Source: Eubacteriales bacterium
GTDB lineage: Bacteria; Bacillota_A; Clostridia; Christensenellales; Aristaeellaceae
DNA length: 50,400 nucleotides
Direction: 5' to 3'
NCBI GenBank assembly: GCA_029974035.1
Contig: JARKQG010000043.1
Coordinates: 1-50,400 of the forward strand
Shown: in pieces, positions 1-8,276 of the stretch
How the letters are laid out: each line of letters starts with the position of its first letter
Numbering within the stretch: the first letter of the stretch is position 1
Program-made: the position numbers and the translations under genes
Notes under the pieces: generated by a model
Database searches by the model: none
Seen by the model: only the letters and a program-made list of their open reading frames with translations
Told to the model about the DNA's origin: nothing

Positions 1-1021
1 ACCGCTCAATCGCCGTGATCAGCTCCGTTCCCTCGTTGAAGTTGTTCCAATCCAGCGTCTCGATCCGAAAGCAATCGTTCACCCGGCTGACCGCGATCTT
101 GGCGCCGAACTCCACCTCCGCGGAAGCCTTCCCCCGCACGATCGGCCGGATGTGCGGCTGTGCGATGCTGACGATGCGCGCCTGCGTCCTGTGCGTCCGG
201 TTGATGTACATCTCCTGCCGCTGGCGGTACACTTCCGAGATGACGAGCAGATCATGCATTTGCTTGCCGGTCAGGCACTCCAGGGAAGCGCCCTGGTCGT
301 GAAGACGGGCGATGATGCCCAGATCGCGGCGAAGGAAGCGCAACTGTCGCCCGATGGCTTTGCGCAAGGTTTTGCTACGGTGCTTCCGTTGCTTTTCCAC
401 GCACAGAAAGGCTTGTCTGGCTTTCTGGCGGTAGGTTCGCGGCTTGACGCCCCGCTTATCTTCCAACGCGCCCCACAGGGTGTCGACGATGGCCTCCAGT
501 TTCTCCCGCCCTTCATTGAGCAATCCCAAATCCGTGGGATACCGGATGTCCGCCGGCGCGCAGGTCGCGTCGATCATCAGGGCTCCACGGTTGCCGCCGT
601 CTTCGGGCGGCGGGTCGTTCTTCCGGTTCTCTTCGTCCATCTCATCGATGATCTTTTGAATCTCCGCCATGTCGATGCGCCTGCGAAACTCCACCATCGG
701 CGAGGGCGCGAAGGGCTGCCCGGACCGAAACTCCGTGTATCCGACGAAGGATTGCATGTCGTTGTTTTCGCTGATGTTCTGGACGGTTTCCTCGTCGGTG
801 AAGCCGCATTTCTCCTTGATGATCAGCGCGCCCAACGCCACGCGCAACGGGATCGCCACGTTTCCGCACTTCCCAAACCGCCTGGCATATCGGTCCTCGA
901 TCCGATCCCACGGGATCACCCGCGCCAGTTTGACCCAACGGTTGTCCGCCAGCAGCTTGCCGCCAAACGGAGGGATGAAATCGTCCGGGCTGACCTGTTC
1001 CCGGTTGCGTTTGCGGTACAT
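1..1021 (-). CDS. IS5-like DDE transposase, C-terminus cut by window edge
   Basis: The frame is open from the ATG at 1021 to the window edge (340 codons), so the C-terminus is missing. The N-terminus (FIPPFGGKLLADNRWVKLA, then GNVAIPLRVALGALIIKEK) is the DUF772/InsH-type N-terminal domain of IS5-group transposases. LMIDATCAPADI near residue 155 carries the likely first catalytic Asp. Further on, RIVSIAQPHIRPIVRGKAS and VEFGAKIAVS are typical of the same family. The start follows AGGAG at a normal distance. An extended -10 (TGGTATAAT, -10 hexamer at 1077-1082 on the minus strand) can drive it. The other catalytic residues lie outside the window, so intactness cannot be judged. The exact IS subgroup is not certain. 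Confidence 0.88.
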   Translation of the reverse strand, partial: MYRKRNREQVSPDDFIPPFGGKLLADNRWVKLARVIPWDRIEDRYARRFGKCGNVAIPLRVALGALIIKEKCGFTDEETVQNISENNDMQSFVGYTEFRSGQPFAPSPMVEFRRRIDMAEIQKIIDEMDEENRKNDPPPEDGGNRGALMIDATCAPADIRYPTDLGLLNEGREKLEAIVDTLWGALEDKRGVKPRTYRQKARQAFLCVEKQRKHRSKTLRKAIGRQLRFLRRDLGIIARLHDQGASLECLTGKQMHDLLVISEVYRQRQEMYINRTHRTQARIVSIAQPHIRPIVRGKASAEVEFGAKIAVSRVNDCFRIETLDWNNFNEGTELITAIER

Positions 1022-1178
1022 GGGGGCGTCTCCTGTGCACGGTTTTTTGCGCTGATTGCCGGTTTTCCTTGCACTGATTATACCATAAACGGGAGGCGAT
1101 CGCTTGTTTTATAACGGTTTTGGTGTTGCTGAGGAAGCCCTAGATTAGCCATGAATACCGACATTCGTTGGTGCAAAG

Positions 1179-1210
1179 AAGCTCACCGGTTGCGGCGGGC
1201 TTTTTTGTTT
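1179..1210 (+). terminator. Orphan rho-independent terminator
   Basis: AAGCTCACCG pairs with CGGCGGGCTT around a GTTG loop (one A·C mismatch and one G·U pair), followed by TTTTTTGTTT. It is oriented for plus-strand transcription, but the only gene upstream is the IS transposase on the opposite strand. It probably ended a gene that the IS displaced or that lies left of the IS. Confidence 0.65.
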
Positions 1211-1476
1211 GCCTGCAAATCTCCCCTTGAAACATGGGCCTTCGCCGCTCTTTTGGGATAAAGTACAATAAGTTTCGCAAAAAGGGAAACAGCAGGTTTC
1301 CAGAATAAGGGGGACAAAGCGGTACTGTCAAAAGTTTTTCGCAAAAACGAATTGCCGTTTGGGATCCGGGCATTGCCCGGCAACGGAATCGGACTCGGCG
1401 GAGCTGCCATCTTCCAAAAGCTTCAAATGCGTCGAATTGGCAAATTCCGCAAAAGGTACGGCCGCGCATATTTGTA

Positions 1477-1504
1477 TTGACAGAATCCGCGGGTTTCTTA
1501 TATA
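1477..1504 (+). promoter_or_regulatory. Sigma-A promoter of nucleotide-sugar dehydrogenase
   Basis: TTGACA at 1477-1482 and TATATA at 1499-1504, 16 bases apart (TATAGT at 1501-1506 with 18 is an alternative). The dehydrogenase start is about 155 bases downstream, leaving a long leader in which I recognise no riboswitch. Confidence 0.7.
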
Positions 1505-1663
1505 GTACTGCGTAGGTGTGCATTTGATTCCATTTTTCACTCTCCCGCCGCGAATCGGCCTGTCTTGATCGTCCCGGCTCGGTTTTCTGTCCGCGCGAAG
1601 GTCCCCGGCGTGTTTTCGGCCAAAGCAGTGGCCGCCACCGCACAAATGGATGGAGGAGACCCC

Positions 1664-2983
1664 ATGACGGTTTTTGACGATTTGACATCCCGGCGAGCAA
1701 AGCTGGCGGTGGTAGGGCTGGGCTATGTAGGGCTGCCCATTGCGGTCGAATTCGCAAAGAAGCTGGACGTCATCGGCTTTGATACAGACGTCGGCAAAGT
1801 GGAAAAACTCCGCCGGGGGGTGGACCCCACCGACGAGGTGGGCGCTCGGGCCCTCGGAGAAACCGGCGCGGTTTTTACCGCGGACCCGGCCTTGCTCCGG
1901 GCTGCGAGCTTTTTTGTCATCGCCGTTCCCACGCCGATCAATACCGACAAGACCCCCGACCTGGCTCCGGTCGTCAGCGCCAGTCAGATTGTGGGGGATT
2001 GCCTGCGCAAAGGCGCCGTTGTGGTCTATGAGTCCACCGTATATCCCGGTGTTACGGAAGAAGTCTGCCTCCCAATCCTCGAGCAAAGGTCCGGACTGCG
2101 CTGTGGCGTTGATTTTAAGATCGGCTATTCCCCTGAGCGGATCAACCCCGGTGACCGGGTGCATCGCCTCCCGACCATCCGGAAGATTGTTTCCGGCATG
2201 GATGAGGAGACCTTGGATACTGTCGCCAGCGTGTATGCGCTGATCATCACCGCGGGCGTCTATAGGGCCTCTTCAATCAAGGTGGCCGAGGCGGCCAAGG
2301 TGGTGGAAAACAGCCAACGGGATATCAATATCGCGTTTATCAACGAAATGGCCATGGTGTTTGATCGGATCGGGATCGATACCAACGATGTCATTGACGC
2401 TATGAATACCAAATGGAACGCGCTGGGCTTCCGCCCGGGGCTGGTGGGCGGGCACTGCATCGGCGTGGATCCGTATTACTTTATCTATGAAGCGGAAAAG
2501 CTGGGCTATCACAGCCAAATTGTGCTTTCGGGGCGCAAGGTCAACGACGGCATGGGCATGTTTGTGGCGGACGCCGCCATCAAAAAAATGATCCTTGCCG
2601 GGAAAACGGTGAAAAGCGCGCGGGTGGCAATCTTCGGCATGACCTTTAAGGAAAACTGCCCCGATGTTCGCAACAGCAAGGTATACGATATCATTCAGCG
2701 GCTGCGGGAATACGGCGTTGATCCTTTGGTGATAGATCCCGTGGCCGATCCGGAGGAAACGCAAAGCGTTTATGGGATCACCCTGACCCCCATCAGCGCC
2801 ATTTTCGGAGCCGATTGCCTGATTTTTGCCGTGGCCCATCAGCAGTTCAGGGACCTAACCTGGGCGCAGATCGACCAGTGCTTTGAAGGCTGCCCCGCCC
2901 GGTGCCGCGTGCTTCTGGACGTCAAAGGGATGTTCCGCCCGGACGATCTGAAAAGCCGCGGCTACGCATGGTGGCGCTTGTAG
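1664..2983 (+). CDS. UDP-N-acetylhexosamine 6-dehydrogenase (TviB/WbpA-like)
   Basis: Oxidises C6 of a UDP-sugar to the uronic acid with two NAD+; the TviB/VipA-like sequence points to UDP-GlcNAc/GalNAc rather than UDP-glucose. The NAD motif GLGYVG is at residues 18-23, VIAVPTPI follows near 85, and the catalytic Cys (about residue 265) sits in GGHCIGVDPYYF. RDINIAFINEMA, just after the central Lys helix, is typical of the TviB/WecC branch. The ATG at 1664 is chosen because GGAGGAG precedes it by five bases; the frame stays open upstream to 1565 without a ribosome site. It is 439 aa, a normal length. The gene stands alone and converges on the exopolymer operon, with 9 bases between the stop codons. 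It could supply a HexNAc-uronic acid precursor for that polymer; this is inference, and UDP-glucose as substrate is not excluded. Confidence 0.9.
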   Translation: MTVFDDLTSRRAKLAVVGLGYVGLPIAVEFAKKLDVIGFDTDVGKVEKLRRGVDPTDEVGARALGETGAVFTADPALLRAASFFVIAVPTPINTDKTPDLAPVVSASQIVGDCLRKGAVVVYESTVYPGVTEEVCLPILEQRSGLRCGVDFKIGYSPERINPGDRVHRLPTIRKIVSGMDEETLDTVASVYALIITAGVYRASSIKVAEAAKVVENSQRDINIAFINEMAMVFDRIGIDTNDVIDAMNTKWNALGFRPGLVGGHCIGVDPYYFIYEAEKLGYHSQIVLSGRKVNDGMGMFVADAAIKKMILAGKTVKSARVAIFGMTFKENCPDVRNSKVYDIIQRLREYGVDPLVIDPVADPEETQSVYGITLTPISAIFGADCLIFAVAHQQFRDLTWAQIDQCFEGCPARCRVLLDVKGMFRPDDLKSRGYAWWRL

Positions 2984-2992
2984 CGCAGGGGC

Positions 2993-5269
2993 CTACTGAA
3001 GCACTTCGTCCAGGCCCGCAAACTTGTACCGCTTGTCGGCGTCACGAAGCTCCATTTCGCTCAAATAGATGTCCAGCGCTTCGGCGGTATAGATGCTGTT
3101 GTCGGACATGTGCATGATCAGCACCGCGCCGCTCTTGGTGCGCTTTTTCAAGGTTTCCGCCAGGCTGCTGGCGCTGGTGGCTTTGTAGTCCTGGGTGGTG
3201 TAGGACCCGGAGACAACGTGGGTAAAGCCGCAGTCGAGCACCGCTTCCATGCCGTTTTTGCTCACAGCCAGGGTGGGCGGCCGGAACAGAAGCGACAGCG
3301 CCGGGCGGCCGTTCACCGTCATATCGCCGATGATGGACTCAAACACGCCGTGGCTGGTCACCAGATCCTTTTTCAGGTCCTCCACCTGCTTCGCGGAAAG
3401 CTCCGTAAACTTTTTCCCGTCTCCCGTGTCGTTGGACAGCGGGAAGTGCGTATGGGTGTGGCTTCCGACGGCGTGCCCCTCGGCCGCGATGGCACGCAGC
3501 AGATTGGGGTTATAGGTCACGTTTTCCGTCCGCACAAAGAAGGTGGCGCGCGCGTTGTGCGCCTTTAATACATCCAGCAGCGCCGTAATGGCCTTGTCTG
3601 TGCCCCAGTCGTCAAAGGTTAAAAATACCATATTCTCGTCGTTTGCCACCAGGCCTTTTTTGTCCAGGCGCTTGATCTCCGCCCGGGTGAACCCCGGCAG
3701 AAAAGACGTGGAATTCACCCAGTCAATGCCAATGTAGCGGGCGACGATGGCCGACATGGCATTGCCCGTCAACTGCCCCGGGTGAATGGCGTCCCGAAGG
3801 TCGGGAAGGATGCTTTCCTCCGGAACCGGGTAGGTATAGGTCATCTCCCGGTTGTTCAGAATGTCCATGACGGGCTTGATCGAATAGATGTTTCGCTCCG
3901 TGGCCACCAGGCGCACCAGGTCGCCCAGCAGTGTGCTGCTGCGCTGGTACTGTTTCATTTGAAAGTGTACAATCGCCCCCCGCTGCAGCACCCCATTTGT
4001 CTCAGGAAGCGCCAAAGGCAGCACCGCGCGCGCATCGGTCATCCGGATGTCGTCCGAACGCACGACGTTGACCAGCGAGGACACCAGCGTAAAGCCGCCC
4101 GCCCCGCAGGCTTGCCGGAGGGCGTCGGTGACGCTGCCATAAGCCACCCGCACCGCCAGATCCCCCGTGTAGGAAAAGGCGGAGGCAAGCTCGTCCTTGG
4201 CGTAGAGCAGGTCTTCCAGCATTGTGGCCGCGGTGGTAAAGCGCGCCGCCTGTGCCGATATCCCCAGCTGATGGCCGGCTTCCACCAGTGCGCGGATGTC
4301 CTCGGGGTATCGGGAAATCTCTTCCCGCGTGACAAAGAAAGTGGCCGTGGCCTTCACCGCCTTGAGTGAGGCCAGCACGCTCGTCAGCTCATCCCGGTTT
4401 CCGAACCCGGAAAATGAAAAGGCCACCGCGCGCTCAACCGTATAGGCCCGGGCCTGCGGCTGCGCGGGGGTGTAGTCCGCTTCCAGCATCTGCTGGGCGA
4501 TGGATTGCAGGTTCGTCTGGGCCAATGCGTTTACGAGCGGCGTGATGTCCGGCGCTTGCGCGCCGTCAAGCCGAAGGCATAGGATCGACCCCCGCGTCAA
4601 CCCGTCCACCAGGCTTTGGGCCATGGCCTCGGTGTAGGCTTCCTCAAGGGTGATCACCCGGGTGGGCTGCACGGCCTCCCGCATTGAGCAGGCATATGCG
4701 GCGTTAAGCAGTCCCTCCCCGGGCTCTGTCAGCGTCAGCAGGCGATCGGGCCATACGCCGGAGGCAACCTGCACCGCCGCGCAGGCGGGAAACAGTTCCG
4801 AAACGATCCGCTTTCCCGAAACCTGCTCAATCTGGCCCGAGACCAGGTAGGCGACGCCGACCTCATACCCCTCACTGCGCACCAGCGCCAGGCTTGCGGG
4901 ATACTGTGCGGCGTCGCTCCCGGTGGCGTAAAACACGGCGGATACGCCGCTGAGCGCCAATTCTGAAAGCAGCCGGCGCATTGCCGCCTCCGGCGCCATC
5001 CCGAGGATGACCAGCTCAGCCTTTTGCGGGATTCCGTCGGTGGCGGTGTCCCTCAGGACAGCCGTCTCCCCGTCTTCCAGCCTGTCATAGCGCTGTACGG
5101 CAACGCTCACCTGCTGGGCGACAGGCGACACCTCGGCGCTGACGCTCTGCGCCAAGGGTGCCGGGCTGAAGGGCTTCCACTGGGCGATGCGGGCGTATAT
5201 CCCCGCCGAAATCATCCCGGCCGCCAGAATCAGCAGCAAAACGGCCGTGCGCAACTGTCTCTTTCTCAA
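2993..5269 (-). CDS. Membrane-anchored protein with three NodB-like (CE4) repeats
   Basis: Last gene of the exopolymer operon (758 aa). One N-terminal membrane segment (about residues 8-27) anchors an extracytoplasmic region of three successive NodB/CE4-like modules. Each has an ATFF-like strand followed by a YP...L...GH/Y-x-V/L-G block: AVFYATGSDAAQYP near 112, ATFFVTREEISRYP near 309, ATFFVRTENVTYNP near 575. Only the third keeps deacetylase residues: TFDDWG at about 551-556 (normally TFDDG) and SHTHTH, with metal ligands near H604 and H608. The first two lack them and may be structural or sugar-binding. I chose the TTG at 5269 because GGAGGA lies 9 bases upstream and the codon overlaps the TGA of the preceding gene (TTGA), implying translational coupling. 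A frame extension to 5320 has no ribosome site. Likely role: N- or O-deacetylation of the polymer or of peptidoglycan. Confidence 0.85.
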   Translation of the reverse strand: MRKRQLRTAVLLLILAAGMISAGIYARIAQWKPFSPAPLAQSVSAEVSPVAQQVSVAVQRYDRLEDGETAVLRDTATDGIPQKAELVILGMAPEAAMRRLLSELALSGVSAVFYATGSDAAQYPASLALVRSEGYEVGVAYLVSGQIEQVSGKRIVSELFPACAAVQVASGVWPDRLLTLTEPGEGLLNAAYACSMREAVQPTRVITLEEAYTEAMAQSLVDGLTRGSILCLRLDGAQAPDITPLVNALAQTNLQSIAQQMLEADYTPAQPQARAYTVERAVAFSFSGFGNRDELTSVLASLKAVKATATFFVTREEISRYPEDIRALVEAGHQLGISAQAARFTTAATMLEDLLYAKDELASAFSYTGDLAVRVAYGSVTDALRQACGAGGFTLVSSLVNVVRSDDIRMTDARAVLPLALPETNGVLQRGAIVHFQMKQYQRSSTLLGDLVRLVATERNIYSIKPVMDILNNREMTYTYPVPEESILPDLRDAIHPGQLTGNAMSAIVARYIGIDWVNSTSFLPGFTRAEIKRLDKKGLVANDENMVFLTFDDWGTDKAITALLDVLKAHNARATFFVRTENVTYNPNLLRAIAAEGHAVGSHTHTHFPLSNDTGDGKKFTELSAKQVEDLKKDLVTSHGVFESIIGDMTVNGRPALSLLFRPPTLAVSKNGMEAVLDCGFTHVVSGSYTTQDYKATSASSLAETLKKRTKSGAVLIMHMSDNSIYTAEALDIYLSEMELRDADKRYKFAGLDEVLQ

Positions 5270-6300
5270 TTTATATCTTCCTCCCGCACCAAGGGTCCGA
5301 GAAAGGATGCCTCTGCCCAATCGGTCAAGTCGTTGCCTCCGAGTCGAAACAGGTCAAAGGCCCCGTAGCCGTACGCCAGGCAGACATCCCGCCAGGCGGC
5401 CAGGGTTTGCCCGTCGGCATACCATAGCTCGTGCCGGACGCCATCCGCGGAATAGGCGGCCCTCAGCGCCCCGCTGGCCTCGTCCCGCTCGGGCAGCACA
5501 CCCGCCTCCGCCAGGCGCCCCGCCGCCTGAAGCTGGTCAAGCGCCTCAATTTCATCGCCGCTCCAGACAAAGCCGCCGGTCGCAAAGGCCATGCGCACGG
5601 TTCCGGGCACTTCCCGGTACAGCTCGCACACGGTTTTGAGAAACTCAATGTCCGCCTTCGGGCCGGGGCCGCTGTGGTACCCGTACAGATTGTAACACAT
5701 CACCGTGTATTCCGGGCCCTCCGGCAAAGTGACGTATTTGGGCGCATTCCAGGGCAGCACCACGCGCAGCCGCACTCCGTCGCGCTGGCACACGGCCCAT
5801 ATGCGCTGGATAAACCCGGCATAGGCCGCCCACAGCCCGGCATCGGAGCCGAGATTTTCATAGTCCAATTCCAGCCCGCGAAGGCCGTATGTATCGATAA
5901 GCGAGACCAGCGCCTCCAGGTGCGCGCCGACGGAGGCCTCGCTTTTAAACAGCCGGCGCAGAAGGTCTGTGGATTTATTGTCGTACTTGCCCGGCGCCAC
6001 TTCAACATCGTTTACCACCGACAGAAACACCGCCGTATCCGCTTCCGCCAGGGATGTTTGCATTTGCGCGAGCAGCGCTTCGGTCGCCTCCGGCAGAATG
6101 ATCTGGTCGCCGCTGTCAAACAGCCCCGCAAAGGCCACCGCCGCGTCCAGCCGGCCGCTCAAGCTGTCCATTTCAGCCAGGGCATCCTCCGCATCCCAAT
6201 AGGGGAGCCAGGCGCCGGTCGCCCATTCCGCAGCCTTTGCAAGGCCGGGCGTCATCAGCATCAGTGCCGCCAGCAAGAGCGCCAAAATGGGTCTTTTCAC
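5266..6300 (-). CDS. Secreted GH18-like glycoside hydrolase
   Basis: Begins with a Sec signal peptide (cleavage near AKA-AE, residues 21-25), followed by a TIM-barrel-like protein of 344 aa related to the GH18 chitinase/YaaH group. The active-site strand reads RGLELDYE at 141-148, against the usual DGIDIDWE. The proton-donor Glu (E148) and preceding Asp (D146) are present, while the two outer Asp positions are Arg and Glu. MCYNLYGY at 201-208 corresponds to the MxYD motif of GH18, with Asn for Asp. Cleavage of a GlcNAc-type polymer is plausible but activity is uncertain. The GTG start follows GGAGGA by eight bases. The stop overlaps the start of the triple-NodB gene. In a synthase operon such an enzyme would trim or release chains, as the hydrolase half of PgaB does. 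Confidence 0.82.
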   Translation of the reverse strand: MKRPILALLLAALMLMTPGLAKAAEWATGAWLPYWDAEDALAEMDSLSGRLDAAVAFAGLFDSGDQIILPEATEALLAQMQTSLAEADTAVFLSVVNDVEVAPGKYDNKSTDLLRRLFKSEASVGAHLEALVSLIDTYGLRGLELDYENLGSDAGLWAAYAGFIQRIWAVCQRDGVRLRVVLPWNAPKYVTLPEGPEYTVMCYNLYGYHSGPGPKADIEFLKTVCELYREVPGTVRMAFATGGFVWSGDEIEALDQLQAAGRLAEAGVLPERDEASGALRAAYSADGVRHELWYADGQTLAAWRDVCLAYGYGAFDLFRLGGNDLTDWAEASFLGPLVREEDIN

Positions 6301-6319
6301 GCCTGAATCCTCCGTTTGA

Positions 6320-8242
6320 TCAGAAATTGTCCAGGAAAAAGTTGATGGCGGCGTTAAACCATCCGGTAATTATGCCGTTGATGGTCCGCAACTGCTCCGA
6401 CGTATAGGAATACAGCACTTTTTCCTGGTCCTGGGCATCCAGCACCACGGGATCGACAAACACCGCGTCGTATACGTCATCGTAGAAGAAGCGCTGGCTG
6501 TACTCGTCCTCGTCGGCGCTCGCCTGGGCACTCAGGACCAAAAGGCCCAGGCCCACCTGGCCGCCGGACACCAGCAGCTGCTCCACGGCGGGGCGGTCGT
6601 CAACCCAGACGCTCAGCCGGGACCCCACCAGCCGGATGCGCAGCTTGCGGCTGGCCCTGTCGGCGACATCCAGTTCCGGATAGTAAGGCGTTCCGCCGTC
6701 GGCTAGGGTTACCACCGGGGTGTTCTCCAGCTCGGCCAGTTTTTTTTGCGCCTGGGCCACCCGGAGCGGATCCTCGTCGTACTGAATGATGGCGTTTTGC
6801 AGCGCCACCAGGCCGTTGTATTCATCCTCCTGCGTGGAAATGTAGGGACCGCCGTCCAGCTCAAACAGGCCCTGGCGCGCCAGTTCCAGCCCGCCCTGCG
6901 AAAGGTCCCGGATCACCAGCTCATTGTCCTCCAGACCCACCTGGATGCCGGTTTTCAGGTCCCGGTCGGTACGCAGGTTGACCCGCTGACAGCCGATCAG
7001 GTTCCCCTTCAGGGTGACCGTCATATCCAGGTCCGCCATCATCTGGCTTTTCAGGGCAATCCGCCCCTCGCCCCGGGGCTGGGTGGTGAGGGTGATCTGG
7101 CCGCTCTCAAACTGCGCGGCGCCCTCATCCCGGTACCAGTTTTCCGCCTGCTGCGCATCGCCGGTTACAAAGGCCACGTCGTCCCCGGTATCATCCTGGA
7201 TGCGCATCAGCAGGTGATTGGTTGAAAAATAGCTCTGCACCTGCAGGCGCGAAAGATCGTACACCGAGGACTTCAGCGTATTCAGGCATGTGCCCTGGCG
7301 GTTGAAGTTCATGGCGAAAATGCCCGTCATGCCCTCCCGGTTCGCGTCGCTGGCGATCGGGTCGGTCGCAAAGGCGCCGGTGTTGGAGTGCATCAGAATA
7401 TACAGTCCGGGCACGCCGCCAAGTCTCGCGGCGTAGGTGGAGGACATCAGGTCATAATCGTCCTGGATGCGCTTTCGCAGTTCGGCCTCGCTCTCCAGCC
7501 GAAGCCGGTCCTCGTCCCGGATGAAGTCCATCAGGTAGTGATTGTAGTCCCGCCACAGCCATGGACTTACCTTCACATATTCGCTGCCGTTGAGGTTTCC
7601 GAAGAAGTTGCCGTAGCGGTCGTACACATTGATGTAAGAAAGCCGATAGCCGTTGGTTCCCATTTCCCACCAGCCATTGGAAGCGAGCGAACGCAGGCCC
7701 TCCGCGGTGATGAATCTTCTGGAGGCATCGTCAAGGTTGTTGGCATAGGTGGAAATGGTCGCGCGATAATTCAAATCCTCCAAAACGCTCTGAGCCAGCT
7801 GCACGGTATCCTGTATGCCGTCCTCAAAAATCAGGAACAGCGCCTTTTCCGGCAGGCTCCCATAGTAATAATAATTGTTGAGGACGTCCTGTTGCGTAAC
7901 AGTCACATACCCGGAATCCTTCAGCGCGCGCAGCTGTTGACTGAAGGTGTCGACATTTACGATCTTGCTTTCAAGGCTCTTGGAACGGGTGAGCCCCGGA
8001 TAGGAGATGGCGATAAAACTGCCCTCTCCGCTCTGCGTCCGTTCCTCCCCGCCGGAGGCGGCGGTCGGCGTCCCGCTGCCGAACAGCCCCCGACCGCCCA
8101 AAATGGATACGACAATGTACGCCGCCAGCGCCGCCAGCGCCGCCAGTTGCACAACGGTGCGAAGCACCTTGACGCGGTTGTGCCAACGAAGCCGGCGCTC
8201 CGCGACGGGAAATGCGTTTTCAGGCTCTTGACGGGGTGCCAC
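6320..8242 (-). CDS. Membrane-anchored NodB-like protein with lectin-like C-terminal domain
   Basis: A short cytoplasmic tail and one membrane segment (about residues 28-47) precede an extracytoplasmic region. Residues about 75-240 resemble the PgaB/IcaB type of polysaccharide deacetylase: ALFLIFEDGIQDT near 134-146 occupies the TFDDG position, with Glu for the first Asp. I see no clear HxxxH, so catalysis is doubtful. The C-terminal part is beta-rich; KLRIRLVGSRLSVWVDDRP and GQVGLG resemble concanavalin-like/DUF1080 domains, split by a helical insert (QAQKKLAELENTP). The GTG at 8242 is preferred (AAAGGAG 13 bases upstream, a long spacing); the frame stays open to 8437 but would overlap the previous gene heavily. 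Role inferred: binding or processing the nascent polymer. Confidence 0.72.
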   Translation of the reverse strand: MAPRQEPENAFPVAERRLRWHNRVKVLRTVVQLAALAALAAYIVVSILGGRGLFGSGTPTAASGGEERTQSGEGSFIAISYPGLTRSKSLESKIVNVDTFSQQLRALKDSGYVTVTQQDVLNNYYYYGSLPEKALFLIFEDGIQDTVQLAQSVLEDLNYRATISTYANNLDDASRRFITAEGLRSLASNGWWEMGTNGYRLSYINVYDRYGNFFGNLNGSEYVKVSPWLWRDYNHYLMDFIRDEDRLRLESEAELRKRIQDDYDLMSSTYAARLGGVPGLYILMHSNTGAFATDPIASDANREGMTGIFAMNFNRQGTCLNTLKSSVYDLSRLQVQSYFSTNHLLMRIQDDTGDDVAFVTGDAQQAENWYRDEGAAQFESGQITLTTQPRGEGRIALKSQMMADLDMTVTLKGNLIGCQRVNLRTDRDLKTGIQVGLEDNELVIRDLSQGGLELARQGLFELDGGPYISTQEDEYNGLVALQNAIIQYDEDPLRVAQAQKKLAELENTPVVTLADGGTPYYPELDVADRASRKLRIRLVGSRLSVWVDDRPAVEQLLVSGGQVGLGLLVLSAQASADEDEYSQRFFYDDVYDAVFVDPVVLDAQDQEKVLYSYTSEQLRTINGIITGWFNAAINFFLDNF

Positions 8243-8276
8243 TTGAATGCGCCAACTCCTTTCAGTCGCAAAGTGC

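Larger units (their letters stand above)
1022..1663. other. Intergenic region: IS end, orphan terminator and promoter
   Basis: This stretch of about 640 bases has no convincing gene. It holds the IS transposase promoter, a probable IS terminus near 1120-1140 (minus-strand reading GGGCTTCCTCAGCAA; the other end is outside the window, so the inverted repeat cannot be checked), a plus-strand intrinsic terminator at 1179-1210 with no gene in front of it, and the promoter of the downstream nucleotide-sugar dehydrogenase. Open frames on the minus strand at 1140-1757 and 1183-1410 have no family resemblance and no ribosome site. Confidence 0.6.

Noticed and set aside
1140..1757. Minus-strand open frame upstream of the nucleotide-sugar dehydrogenase
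   Set aside because: It overlaps the terminator, the promoter and the start of a well-supported gene, and has no family resemblance.
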